A stretch of 64,000 nucleotides of DNA from JAEXOD01 sp963663265 (GCA_963663265.2 CAXXXM010000002.1:2294001-2358000); one strand, 5' to 3'; shown: positions 35,601 through 43,784, numbered from the stretch's first letter. Translations and numbers: made by a program. Notes: a model not told the origin generated them from the sequence alone.

Positions 35601-36224
35601 ATTTTTTAAATAGTCGTTATACGCATTAGAACAGCCGCTAACTTGTTTTATGGTAGAAGGAAGATTTATTGTAATTGTTCCTGAGGTGATTGCTTTTAAC
35701 ACGTTAGTAGAAGGATTATAATTAAAAGGATAAATTGTAACCATAACGCCTTTAACGCCACCAATAATGAAAGGCTCGGAAATTTTTACAGGAACTTGTC
35801 TTTCAGTTCCATCAGTCAAATAATAAGCTTGGTTAAAATCAAAAGGTCTTTTTGATAAAGGAAGATTTTTTGCATATGGAGCTTGGAAAGGATAAACCTT
35901 TTTATCTAATACCTGTTGAGCGTAATTAATACTGTTGACCGTATAAGTAATTGAATTATCAGAATAATCAAATGGAACAACTAAGTTGAAAGTTATTTGT
36001 GGGAGTTCAGGAGTCCCTGCTTGAGCTGTAACACCATAACCATCAATTGATAGCTTTACAAAATCATTCCCCTTAACAGAAATACTTTGCATATTATAAG
36101 CCGGAAGCTGATATTCAATTGTGTAATTATTTCCGTTATTATTAACTTTTACACCTGCAGGTTCAATTGCTGCAAAAGTGTAAATACTAAACAGAAAGGT
36201 AAAGAGTAAAAGAAGTCTTTTCAT
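32610..36224 (-). CDS. Gingipain-like C25 cysteine protease with T9SS sorting domain
   Basis: A 1204-residue secreted protease. It has a signal peptide (about 1-18) and a gingipain-type propeptide region to about 215. The C25 catalytic domain carries the His in AIYSGHGAETYW (about 415) and the Cys in YSFACVTGSY (about 450). A fibronectin type III domain (about 560-655), a beta-sandwich module (about 755-990) and a T9SS type A domain (last 85 residues, NYPNPFNPSTTIKF) follow. It is exported through the outer membrane by the T9SS and probably digests extracellular protein. Everything from the Fn3 domain on is paralogous to the S8 protease at 54.4 kb. The gene is monocistronic with its own terminator. 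Confidence 0.92.
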   Translation of the reverse strand: MKRLLLLFTFLFSIYTFAAIEPAGVKVNNNGNNYTIEYQLPAYNMQSISVKGNDFVKLSIDGYGVTAQAGTPELPQITFNLVVPFDYSDNSITYTVNSINYAQQVLDKKVYPFQAPYAKNLPLSKRPFDFNQAYYLTDGTERQVPVKISEPFIIGGVKGVMVTIYPFNYNPSTNVLKAITSGTITINLPSTIKQVSGCSNAYNDYLKNIFLAYNPANSTRGMNYLIITAPEYEAAMQQFVSYKQAGGYNVDMFTTATTGTTTTAIKSFIQNRYNDPNLKPEFILLVGDVNKIPYWVGTGEGTPSTDLNYACLQGTDHFADAAIGRFPATSTTEVQNMINKTIHMTNYIGSLAKNNVFMASTDNSSITEGTHNYVINNYFQPNGYDNLKLYTVTYNATTQQVLDAVNANKQFAIYSGHGAETYWADGPQVTQAQVRALTNTGSYPFVYSFACVTGSYQIAEAFCETWLRTEHGGSSFYGSSVNSYWDEDDILEKNLIKAMFDDDLTKVTPMMDAGKVYLVNHFGSLTPTMKRYLEMYNLMGDPSLPTKRQILPDTTPPDAIADLTVDTPTSNSLKLNWTAPYDSTFGGISSYDIRYSTSPITNDADFTAAPQVIYSGNADSVGTPKSYTVNNLDFNTPYYFAVKARDMWVNASNMSNVVSGTTYGAPALSVNPTSIICNLVPGAPSYDTIVISNTSTGNSTLDYSVELENNTFPENIKVRSNIIPLAQSNSETQADKEMEAKFGTNFGQSVKGNGGPDNFGYEWIDSNAPGGPAYVWDDISTTGTQITNWTASGTFDPLDEGYFGPLSLGFNFKFYGAPYTQIYVHTDGYLTVQNQSNTTYSNTTIPDSDVPNGVIAALWDDLEGKSTSKVYYKQDGSKFIVQFQDWTRYGSSSTGTFTFQIVLNSNGKIQYYYKSMTGSVTQSTVGIENMDGTDGLQVVKDAAYIVNNLAVQFMAEPDWLFMANSEGTLYNGNSAAIQLRFETDGLDAGQYGMDVKISSNDPNAPTVTVPVTMYFNGDTPVELTSFTANVEKGSVVIAWSTATETNNKGYEVERKTAEDWETLGFVTGKGTTTERSTYNYFDNLANVKSDKVLYRLKQIDYDGSVNYSSTVEVSYLPLQFSLDQNYPNPFNPSTTIKFALPASSNVKLVVFNSLGQIVNELVNSKMDAGFYSINFNASSLASGVYYYRIEADNFTSIKKMMLIK

Positions 36225-36546
36225 TAAAACCTCGAATGAATGAAAGAAATAAAGAGCTAATTAAAACTTTTAATAATATAATTATATTTTAATTATAATT
36301 ATTTTGTTTGCAAACTTTAATGTAAATATTTATAAAAATTAAAACAAATTAAATTTAATTGGAAACAATTTATTATTTAAATATTTATTAAAATATTATA
36401 TAAATACATAAGTTATGACCTTAATAAATGGATAAAATTTAACACTCTCCATAAACAGTTCAGTTTACTAATACTAAAATTTCTCTTTAAATCCTCCAAA
36501 AAAAATTATATATATGGATACATAATTTCATCAAAAAAGGTTGTTA
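36225..36546. other. A/T-rich divergent promoter region
   Basis: No gene or clear repeat is seen. It separates the divergent C25 protease and beta-lactamase-like genes and must contain both promoters; I could not pick convincing -35/-10 boxes. AAAAGG at 36535-36540 is the ribosome binding site of the plus-strand gene. Confidence 0.5.
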
Positions 36547-37599
36547 ATGAAAAAAATATTGTTATTTATTGTATTGATACAGACGATTGTTTTAGGGCAA
36601 ATTAAATTTACAGAAGTTGAAATGGATAGTTTAATAATTCCGTTTGTTAAGGATACTACTTTTAGCGGGTGTATATTGATTGGAGATATGGATTCAATAA
36701 TTTTTAAAAAAGCATATGGTTATGCAAATTATGAGCTGAAAGTACCTAATAGAATTGATTATGTTTTTAATGTTGCCTCCATATCAAAGCATTTTACAGG
36801 TGCTTCAATATTATTGCTTGCTTCTGAAAACAAACTAAGTATAAGGGATACAGTTTCTAAGTATATTCCCAATTTTCCCAATGGAAATAAAATTACTATT
36901 GAAAATTTATTAACACATAGATCGGGCATACAAACATATAACTATTTTGAAAATTATGATGATTTTAAATTAAAGACTCAAACTTTGCAACAGGTAGTTG
37001 ATTGGGTGATTTCAAAAGCGGAATTGACTGAACCTGATGAAAAATTTATGTATTCAAATTCAAATTATGCAATGTTGGCCTATATTGTTGAAAAAGTATC
37101 AAAACGGAAATTTGAAGATTTTTTGCAAGAACACTTTTTTAAGCCGGCAAAGATGGTACATACCGGTAATTTTTCGCGTTCAGAAGTTATAGAAGGCAGA
37201 GTAAGTAATTATGAAGTGAGTAATGATACTTTAAAATATGCCCCTTGGTTTGAGTACGCTTTTAAGTATGGGAGCGGCTCCTTACAAACAAGTGCTGAAG
37301 ATATGTACAATTGGTTTTTGGCTTTGTACAATAATAAAATTTATGATAGATTATTTAAAGAGAAATTTTTAACCGGTTATGATATATCGGGTGGATATGG
37401 TTATGGACTTGGGAAGGGGAAAGCAAATTCAACCAGTATTGCAGAACATGAGGGCGGTGTACCCGGTGTGGCAGCATATGTTGTGTATAGTTTAGAACCG
37501 GCTTGTTTTATTTTCTTTGTAAGCAATGTTACTAATACAAACACAAGAGAAGCACGCAAACAGATATTTCAATATATTTATGATAAATTAGGTTTATAG
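36547..37599 (+). CDS. Serine hydrolase, beta-lactamase/penicillin-binding protein class C family
   Basis: A 350-residue secreted serine hydrolase of the AmpC/EstB/DD-peptidase superfamily. A signal peptide (about 1-18) precedes the SxxK motif SISK (nucleophile S78, K81), YSN of the second motif in KFMYSNSNYAMLAY, and EHEGGVPG matching the HxG-type third motif. Such proteins may be peptidases, esterases or beta-lactamases; the substrate is not predictable. I choose the ATG at 36547, six bases after AAAAGG, over an in-frame TTG at 36541. The end overlaps the convergent gene by six bases. Confidence 0.9.
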   Translation: MKKILLFIVLIQTIVLGQIKFTEVEMDSLIIPFVKDTTFSGCILIGDMDSIIFKKAYGYANYELKVPNRIDYVFNVASISKHFTGASILLLASENKLSIRDTVSKYIPNFPNGNKITIENLLTHRSGIQTYNYFENYDDFKLKTQTLQQVVDWVISKAELTEPDEKFMYSNSNYAMLAYIVEKVSKRKFEDFLQEHFFKPAKMVHTGNFSRSEVIEGRVSNYEVSNDTLKYAPWFEYAFKYGSGSLQTSAEDMYNWFLALYNNKIYDRLFKEKFLTGYDISGGYGYGLGKGKANSTSIAEHEGGVPGVAAYVVYSLEPACFIFFVSNVTNTNTREARKQIFQYIYDKLGL

Positions 37600-38148
37600 A
37601 TTAATTTTGATGTAATCTGAAATTAATTGATTAAACAATTGTTCGGATTCAAAGGTAAATGGAGGGTTAATGTTGTGGTTCCATTTTGCAAGTTTTGGAT
37701 TGTATAAATTTTTCATCCACATATTGTTTTTATAATGGATTATCTCAATCCAATCATTATTCTTTTTTGTACCGATTATTATTGAGCTATGCCCATTTTT
37801 AAGCAAAAAATATTGTTCTGATATTTGTTTTTGGCTTAAAAAGAATTTTGTTAATGGATTTAACAGATGACTGTAGTATCTTTTAATAGCTGTTTTAATA
37901 TGATTGCAAAAAAAGAACAAATTGTTGTTAGTTAGTAAAAACTTTGCACAAAAGCATCGCATCTCAGGAATAAAAACAGAGTATCCTTTAATAAGAAATT
38001 TTTTTGATTCTGTAAAGTTTAATTCGTCTACAAAGTGGGAATAAGAAGGGAGAGAAATTGTATAACTGAAAAGTGAATCAGTATCTGTGAGCAAATTATA
38101 AATTGGTATTTTAACTTTGTTGGATGGGTTATTGGATTTTAGAATCAT
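37594..38148 (-). CDS. Hypothetical protein co-encoded with the S24 repressor
   Basis: A 184-residue soluble protein with several aromatic and Asn-rich stretches (TNNNLFFFCNHIKTAIKRYYSHLL, KNNDWIEIIHYKNNMWMKNLYN). I do not recognise a family. Its start overlaps the stop of the S24-type regulator by four bases (ATGA), so the two are translationally coupled, and a shared function in the regulator's circuit is likely. Codon use is as A/T-rich as its neighbours. Confidence 0.7.
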   Translation of the reverse strand: MILKSNNPSNKVKIPIYNLLTDTDSLFSYTISLPSYSHFVDELNFTESKKFLIKGYSVFIPEMRCFCAKFLLTNNNLFFFCNHIKTAIKRYYSHLLNPLTKFFLSQKQISEQYFLLKNGHSSIIIGTKKNNDWIEIIHYKNNMWMKNLYNPKLAKWNHNINPPFTFESEQLFNQLISDYIKINL

Positions 38149-38798
38149 TGCGGGTCCCGCCCTAAAAGAAAGAAAGCAACAATGCTATAAAGTTTAACTT
38201 TGTTACGATGTAAAAAAATAGGAGGTTCAGCACTATTTGAAGAGAATAAATGAATATAATTAGGTGTCTCTTTATTGAAGTGAGCAATTTTTAGTGCTCC
38301 TTTTGATTCTCCCCATCTTGCAGCAACGGGTCTCCCATTTCTAATCTTATTATTAAAACTAAAGAGGGCAACATCGCCCGGTTGAATAATTGGCGACATT
38401 GAATAACCAAATTCTTTATCAACAATTAAAAGAGCATGGTCTTGTGGGCTATAATCGATAACCATTTTTTGTATCCAGTCGGTCAAATCAACGATTTCGG
38501 CACGACCTGCTGGAATAGTTCCGAATACTTGATATTCAAGAATTTTTGGCGAGTTGTTGTTTTCGATAGTATCAATATTGACATAGTTAGACTTCTTAAC
38601 TGAATAATTTCCAGTTAACAGCCAATTGATATCGCAGCCCAACTCGGCTAAGCGAATTAAAATATCACTGCCGGGAGAAACGGTATCATTAAAATATCTA
38701 TAAGCATTTTCACGTATTATTCCAAGTTGCTGCGTGAAATCTGCTATAGTTGAAAAATTATTTTCTGCGAATTCTTTTAGTCTTTTTCCTAAACTCAT
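38145..38798 (-). CDS. CI/LexA-like repressor with S24 autopeptidase domain
   Basis: A 217-residue transcriptional regulator. The N-terminal helix-turn-helix (about 1-65, KRLKEFAENNFSTIADFTQQLG and the phage-repressor-like LAELGCDINWLLTGN) precedes a cleavage-site candidate in TIPAGRAE. The S24 domain has the nucleophile Ser in GYSMSPIIQPGDVALF and the general-base Lys in GALKIAHF. This is the layout of phage CI repressors that self-cleave with RecA during DNA damage. It is divergent from the Mor-like gene across 112 bases containing an inverted repeat and promoter-like boxes. No phage structural gene or integrase is nearby. Confidence 0.9.
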   Translation of the reverse strand: MSLGKRLKEFAENNFSTIADFTQQLGIIRENAYRYFNDTVSPGSDILIRLAELGCDINWLLTGNYSVKKSNYVNIDTIENNNSPKILEYQVFGTIPAGRAEIVDLTDWIQKMVIDYSPQDHALLIVDKEFGYSMSPIIQPGDVALFSFNNKIRNGRPVAARWGESKGALKIAHFNKETPNYIHLFSSNSAEPPIFLHRNKVKLYSIVAFFLLGRDPQ

Positions 38799-38810
38799 AA
38801 TATCATAAAA

Positions 38811-38836
38811 GATACATTTAACTTGACATTTGTATC
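38811..38836. promoter_or_regulatory. Candidate operator between the S24 repressor and Mor-like gene
   Basis: GATACA at 38811-38816 and TGTATC at 38831-38836 form a 6-bp inverted repeat with a 14-base spacer. It overlaps the TTGACA box at 38823-38828, where a repressor dimer could block transcription. Assignment is by position and symmetry only. Confidence 0.45.
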
Positions 38837-38867
38837 AATATTGACTACATTTATATGGCAATATACT
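38823..38867 (+). promoter_or_regulatory. Candidate promoter of the Mor-like gene
   Basis: TTGACA (38823-38828) is followed after 17 bases by TACATT, and an overlapping TTGACT (38841-38846) is followed after 15 bases by TATACT (38862-38867). Both face the Mor-like gene that starts at 38911. Confidence 0.4.
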
Positions 38868-38910
38868 AAAAAAAATCTGAAATAAAAACAAAATTATTGT
38901 TGAGGCAAAA

Positions 38911-39204
38911 ATGGAAAGCTGGATAAATGAATTAAATTATAAAAAACATTTTTCTGATGAATACAATGAAATTGTTGAATTAATAGGTTTTGAGAACTTT
39001 ATAAAATTGTTTAGCAGATTTAAGAAATCTAATGTCTATTTTAGCGAAACACCAATACTAAATCTAAAGCGGGAGTACATTTCGATTCATAAAAAAGACC
39101 TAATTGAAAAAACAGTTCCTGTTAAAAAAGTAGCTCGGTTATTGGGAGTTTCGGAAAGATTTATACACAATACTTTAAACGAATTTAAGCAATTAAATAT
39201 TTAA
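38911..39204 (+). CDS. Small DNA-binding protein resembling Mor/Mga-like activators
   Basis: A 97-residue protein whose pattern GFENFIKLFSRFKKSNVYFSE, then KKDLIEKTVPVKKVARLLGVSERFIHNTLNEF, resembles the Mor transcription activator family of Mu-like phages: a dimerisation part followed by a helix-turn-helix. It is divergent from the S24 repressor, the arrangement of a repressor/activator switch. The family match is by eye and moderate. The next gene starts 45 bases on. Confidence 0.7.
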   Translation: MESWINELNYKKHFSDEYNEIVELIGFENFIKLFSRFKKSNVYFSETPILNLKREYISIHKKDLIEKTVPVKKVARLLGVSERFIHNTLNEFKQLNI

Positions 39205-39249
39205 GTTTTTTTATCGATAATATATTATAAATTAAATTATGTGATAAAA

Positions 39250-39951
39250 ATGTCAGAAAATAATGAAGATATATTTTTTATTCTATTAAGATTAAAATCG
39301 TTTTTGCTTGCTATGATGGATAGTCCGGAAAACTGCTTGCAAGATTTTACGTATACAGAAGAATACTTAGAAAGGAAATATCCTGAAAAAGCTGAAGAAA
39401 TACTTTCTTTATTGAATGAACATAATTTAACAACTGATTGTGATATAGCGTTTAATGAAAAAGTACATTTAGTATTTAAGGACATTGCAGCTTCATATTT
39501 AAATAAGTTAGACCTTAATTCAATTTTGAGTAAATATGAAATAAAGACATTACCGGCAGAAACAAAAGATACGGAATTAGAGCGATTACGAATAGAAAAA
39601 GAACAAAAGATAAAACGAATAGTATTAACGTTATTTCAAGTAGCCAAAATTTGGTCATCACACAACGAAATAGATAGCACAATAGATAATTTTTCATTTT
39701 TGGAAGATATAGAGTTAATACGTCCAGAAGAGTTGAAAAAGTTAAGTGAATTAGATAGGAGTTCACAAACATCATTCAAGACAATTAAGGAATTAACAAG
39801 CAATTACATAACTGCAATGATTGATTACTTATTTAGATATGGCGGGGATTTTACATTAAAAGAATTTTCAGAAAACTTGGAAGAATTAAACAAGTTGATA
39901 ACAGAAAAGTATAATGAATTATTTAATTCTTCCGGATTAAAGGATATTTAA
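39250..39951 (+). CDS. Hypothetical protein downstream of the Mor-like gene
   Basis: A soluble, mostly helical and acidic protein of 233 residues, starting at the ATG at 39250 (a GTG at 39241 would add three residues). No signal peptide, membrane helix or catalytic motif is visible. The central part has ELERLRIEKEQKIKRIVLTLFQVAKIW, possibly coiled coil. It lies in the same direction as the Mor-like gene and may belong to its regulon. Its stop overlaps the end of the convergent Nudix gene by four bases. Confidence 0.65.
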   Translation: MSENNEDIFFILLRLKSFLLAMMDSPENCLQDFTYTEEYLERKYPEKAEEILSLLNEHNLTTDCDIAFNEKVHLVFKDIAASYLNKLDLNSILSKYEIKTLPAETKDTELERLRIEKEQKIKRIVLTLFQVAKIWSSHNEIDSTIDNFSFLEDIELIRPEELKKLSELDRSSQTSFKTIKELTSNYITAMIDYLFRYGGDFTLKEFSENLEELNKLITEKYNELFNSSGLKDI

Positions 39952-40484
39952 TCTGTTTTATCTCTATTCATAAAATAAAATATACCACAAATAGTTTTGG
40001 CATCGGTAATATCGCCAAAAATAATTTTTCTAACAACTTCTTCAATAGTAAACTCGTAAGTTTCCATACCAAACTCACCTTCTTCGCGGTTTGAATTTCC
40101 GGCAGTAAGACCGTTAGCTAAATAGATGTGAAGAAGTTCTGTACAAAATCCCGGAGTAGTAAAAATTTTACCTAATGGTTTAATAATTTCAGCAGTATAA
40201 CCGGTTTCTTCGGTAAGTTCGCGAGCTGCACACACAAATGGGTCTTCATCCTTTTCAAGTTTTCCGGCAGGTAATTCGTATAAAAATTTTTGAAGGGGAT
40301 ATCTAAATTGTTTAACAAAAACAATTTTATTATCGTTTGTAACAGGTACAACAACAGCACCTCCATTATGAATAGCAACTTCTCTAATACCTTCGTTCCC
40401 ACTATCATAAACCAGTTTATCAATTTTAAGGTCAAAAACTTTACCTTTGTGAATAATATCGGAATCTACAACTTTAAAATTCAT
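39948..40484 (-). CDS. Nudix hydrolase, ADP-ribose pyrophosphatase-like
   Basis: A 178-residue Nudix protein. The Nudix box reads G-KLEKD-E-DPFVCAA-REL-T-EE-T-G-Y, complete with the metal-binding RELTEE, and a Pro/Gly-rich TTPGFCTELLHIYLA follows, typical of ADP-ribose and nucleotide-sugar pyrophosphatases. The likely role is removal of free ADP-ribose. I choose the ATG at 40484, preceded on the minus strand by AGGTTGAG; an upstream in-frame codon at 40511 would add nine residues without a binding site. Confidence 0.92.
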   Translation of the reverse strand: MNFKVVDSDIIHKGKVFDLKIDKLVYDSGNEGIREVAIHNGGAVVVPVTNDNKIVFVKQFRYPLQKFLYELPAGKLEKDEDPFVCAARELTEETGYTAEIIKPLGKIFTTPGFCTELLHIYLANGLTAGNSNREEGEFGMETYEFTIEEVVRKIIFGDITDAKTICGIFYFMNRDKTD

Positions 40485-40607
40485 ACTCAACCTAAATATA
40501 TAATTAAACAATCATGTAAATTTAAACATAATTAAGTTTAATTTCATTATAAATAAGTTAATATTGAGATTAGGGATAAAATTTGACTAATAGAAAAAAT
40601 AAGAAAA

Positions 40608-40829
40608 CTAAATAAAAACGTAACCCCCAACTTGTCTTGGATCAATAATGCTATGTACTTTTCTTACAACATGATCTTTGCTTGTAAATTCCCTATCAAT
40701 TTTATAATCACCACTGCTTTTAATATACTCTTCCGGAACGCCATAAGGAAAAGCTTTGCAAATAATTTTGCCGTCTAATGTGCCTTTAATGAAATGTTTA
40801 CATGTAAGGCATTGAGGATAGCATGACAT
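40608..40829 (-). CDS. Small cysteine-motif protein, 73 residues
   Basis: Begins MSCYPQCLTCKHF, with C3, C7 and C10, followed by a fourth Cys in GKIICKAFPYGVPEEY. The spacing suggests a small metal-binding or iron-sulfur-like fold. The CLTCKHF..CKAFPxGVPEE pattern recurs in uncharacterised small bacterial proteins, which is from memory. A Shine-Dalgarno-like AGAGGAAT lies before the start on the minus strand. It stands alone. Confidence 0.7.
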   Translation of the reverse strand: MSCYPQCLTCKHFIKGTLDGKIICKAFPYGVPEEYIKSSGDYKIDREFTSKDHVVRKVHSIIDPRQVGGYVFI

Positions 40830-41111
40830 AATTCCTCTATAACTTGTTTTATAATAACGTTTTAATTAGTAAAAAATACCCACTATTTTATATCTTGATG
40901 TTAAAGATAAATTAAATTCTTTTTATAACAAAGTTAAATGTTGTGAAATTATGGTAAAAAAAAGAAAAAATGAGTTTTTTAGAGAAAATATTTAATAAGT
41001 ACGTTTAGAAAAATAAAATTAATACCACTTAAAATAAGATAGCTGTTTTAATAAAATAATTTTATATTATAAATATAAATTCAAACATTTATAATATTTA
41101 AGGTCGTAATA

Positions 41112-41750
41112 ATGAGGAATGGACTAAACTTAAGTTTTAATGGGGTTAATAGACTGGTAGAGTTTTTGGAGAGTTTTGGAGTATCTACGGAGGTTGAGGA
41201 GTTAAGTGTACTTCATACTCAAATTACAAACGATGTTTTTGGTGAAATATCAAAGCAATGCGGTCCCAACGAGTATCCAAATGTATTGGATATTGGATGC
41301 GGAAGTGGAGTTGCACTAAAAATATTCTACGAAAAAGGGTATATCCCAATAGGAATAAGTATTAATCCTAAAGAAGTGGAAATATGCCAAGCAAAGGGTT
41401 ACGATGTAAGGTTAATGGATCAGTCGTTCTTAGAATTTGAAGACAAAAAGTTTAATTTAATTTGGGCTCGTCATGTATTAGAACATAGTATAATGCCATA
41501 TTTTACGTTACTGGAATTAAAACGTGTTTTAGCAGATGATGGATTTATTTATGTAGAAGTTCCTGCACCGGATACAATATTTAATCACCAGGACAATCCT
41601 TTCCATTTTAGCACTTTACCAAAAAGTTTGTGGAAAGCTTTGATGAATCAAGCAGGTTTTGATATTATAAGGCAGTTTGATTTACCAATCGAAAGCCAGG
41701 AAATCCCCGGCAAGGATTTTTATTGGTCATTTATTCTGCAAAAGAAATAG
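41112..41750 (+). CDS. Class I SAM-dependent methyltransferase
   Basis: A 212-residue methyltransferase of the Methyltransf_11/23 type: SAM motif I VLDIGCGSGVALKIF (about 59-73), the acidic motif II region, and WARHVLEHSIMPYFTLLELKRVL with the post-II motif FIYVEVPAP. The substrate is unknown. It is not a CheR: it has neither the CheR N-terminal helical domain nor the beta-subdomain. Its stop lies three to nine bases before the first chemoreceptor, so it heads the chemosensory operon; whether it works in that pathway is open. Confidence 0.88.
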   Translation: MRNGLNLSFNGVNRLVEFLESFGVSTEVEELSVLHTQITNDVFGEISKQCGPNEYPNVLDIGCGSGVALKIFYEKGYIPIGISINPKEVEICQAKGYDVRLMDQSFLEFEDKKFNLIWARHVLEHSIMPYFTLLELKRVLADDGFIYVEVPAPDTIFNHQDNPFHFSTLPKSLWKALMNQAGFDIIRQFDLPIESQEIPGKDFYWSFILQKK

Positions 41751-41753
41751 ACC

Positions 41754-43784
41754 GTGATTATGCTTATTAACTCATTATTCAAAAGTTATAGAAGTAAGGT
41801 ATTATTTCAAATTGCATTAGTTTTTATCTCTATTGCAACGTTAATAATAATAGTTTCAAGTATTATTATGTATAATGCACTTATTAAATCATCTGAAGAA
41901 AAAATTGAGTATAATTTAAAGTGTGCCGCAGAAAAAATCAGTCTAAGCAATATTGAAGCGGATGCAATAAGCAAAACTATGGCTTTGTCACAAAATGATG
42001 TGTTGTTTGGGAAAAGAGAATCTTCTGTTGAATTGGTGGGTAATGTTCTGGAAGCAACCGAAATGATTACGGGTGCTTCAATAGGTTATGAACCAAATGC
42101 CGATGGAAAAGATGATTTGTATAAGAATAGTTCGTCTAAAGTTTCTCCTGCTATTGATGAAACGGGAAGATTTATTCCATATTGGTTTCGTCCAATTAAT
42201 AATCCAAATAATTTAAGTTTAGAAAAACTTGTTGATATGAATACAAGTATGTATTACCAAGGAGTTAAAGAGCGATTCTATTCGAAAGAGCCTCAAAAGT
42301 CTTTGATAACGGAACCATACATTTATGAAGGGAAAATGATGGTTGAACATTGCAGCCCAATTGTTAGAAATAAACGATTTTATGGAGTTTCTTGCGTTGA
42401 TAGAGCGTTGTTTGATATTGATAAGTTTCTAAATAATCTTAAACCTTATAAAACAGTTGATTTTGATTTAGTTAGCCGATTAGGTAAAGTTATATCCTCA
42501 ACTTACAATCAGGATTCCAAAACAAAAAGCATTAAGGACTTAACCAGCTACAATATTTTTAATAACCTGTTTGATTCGAAGAATGATAAAATTCAAGAGC
42601 ATGTATTTAATCAAAAAGAATATTATTATTCTGCTGCAGTAATAAAACCTGGTGATTGGGTTTTAATAATGAGAGTAGCAAAAAGCGAAATATTGGCTCC
42701 AATTTATAATACACTATTGTTATCTATATTGATTGCTTTAATGTGCGTTATTATTTCAGTATTTGTAATTAATAAAATAACTTTTTTATTAGAAAATCCC
42801 ATAAACGATATTAATTCGTATGCAAAGCAAATAGGTGATGGAGTTTTGTCGGAACGGAAAGTCCATGCCTCAGGGGCTGAATCTAATGAGTTGTTGGAGA
42901 AAATAAATCAGTTAAGGAAGAAAACAATAAGGTTGATTAATAATATTGATGAAAACAGTAAATTTGCATATTCCGCAGCTGGTCAAATAAATAACACAGC
43001 AAAAAGCCAAAAAAAAATAATTGAAAATTTATCTGTAAATTCGGGAAAAATTAAAAACTCGTTTTATAATATAGTATTACAAAATACTACTGCAACAGAG
43101 AATATGGAAAGCTTGTTTTCTGCAGTTAAAGCAACATCAGAAAGAACAAAAAATAGTATTTCAGTTTTAGATAATATGAATATTAATATTTCTAAATTAA
43201 ATGAAGCAACAAGCAGAATAGGAAGGAAATTTGAAATATTAATTGAAAAAACATCAAACGTTAGTACAGTATTACAAACTATAAACAGAATAGCTGATAG
43301 AACAAATTTGCTTTCATTAAATGCTGCTATTGAGGCTGAAAAAGCGGGTGAGCAAGGGAAAAGCTTTGCTGTAATAGCTTCAGAAATAACGGAATTGGCT
43401 GAAAGAACAATTGATTCCACTTATGAAATTGAAAAACAAATAAACGATTTACAGAATAATGTTTCAAATGAATCATTGGCAATAAATAAATTCAATAAAA
43501 AAGTTGATGAAATTGTAATTGCTGTAAATCAAGTTAATATATCGTTAAAAGAGAGTATTTTGGGATTTACGGAAACCCTGCCAAGTTATTCATTAATTAA
43601 AGATAGTTTAGAAGAGAAAACCAGTGTAACTAAAATGATGCTTGAATCAGTTAATACTCTTAATAATAACTCAAATGAAAACGAGATATATTTACAAAGG
43701 TTTAGTTTGGCAGCAGATGGTTTGATTTTAGCAATTGACAATTTATTAACTGAAATTAAGTATTTTAATAACTATGAAAATTAA
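41754..43784 (+). CDS. Methyl-accepting chemotaxis-type receptor with Cache domain (1)
   Basis: A 676-residue chemoreceptor. Membrane helices lie near 16-40 and 320-343, flanking a Cache-type sensor domain (KMMVEHCSPIVRNKRFYGVSCVD). A HAMP-like linker and a cytoplasmic signalling domain follow, with tip IADRTNLLSLNAAIEAEKAGE near 515-530. GTG 41754 is taken as start; an ATG at 41760 is an alternative. The IEAEKAGE tip replaces the IEAARAGE of flagellar chemoreceptors. It overlaps the next receptor by 11 bases. Confidence 0.88.
   Translation: MIMLINSLFKSYRSKVLFQIALVFISIATLIIIVSSIIMYNALIKSSEEKIEYNLKCAAEKISLSNIEADAISKTMALSQNDVLFGKRESSVELVGNVLEATEMITGASIGYEPNADGKDDLYKNSSSKVSPAIDETGRFIPYWFRPINNPNNLSLEKLVDMNTSMYYQGVKERFYSKEPQKSLITEPYIYEGKMMVEHCSPIVRNKRFYGVSCVDRALFDIDKFLNNLKPYKTVDFDLVSRLGKVISSTYNQDSKTKSIKDLTSYNIFNNLFDSKNDKIQEHVFNQKEYYYSAAVIKPGDWVLIMRVAKSEILAPIYNTLLLSILIALMCVIISVFVINKITFLLENPINDINSYAKQIGDGVLSERKVHASGAESNELLEKINQLRKKTIRLINNIDENSKFAYSAAGQINNTAKSQKKIIENLSVNSGKIKNSFYNIVLQNTTATENMESLFSAVKATSERTKNSISVLDNMNINISKLNEATSRIGRKFEILIEKTSNVSTVLQTINRIADRTNLLSLNAAIEAEKAGEQGKSFAVIASEITELAERTIDSTYEIEKQINDLQNNVSNESLAINKFNKKVDEIVIAVNQVNISLKESILGFTETLPSYSLIKDSLEEKTSVTKMMLESVNTLNNNSNENEIYLQRFSLAADGLILAIDNLLTEIKYFNNYEN

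Noticed and set aside
37594..39951. Complete prophage
   Set aside because: Only regulator-like genes and two unknown genes are present; there is no integrase, portal, terminase or tail gene within the window.
41112..41750. CheR methyltransferase for the chemosensory operon
   Set aside because: It has a class I SAM core of the Methyltransf_11 type but neither the CheR helical domain nor its beta-subdomain.
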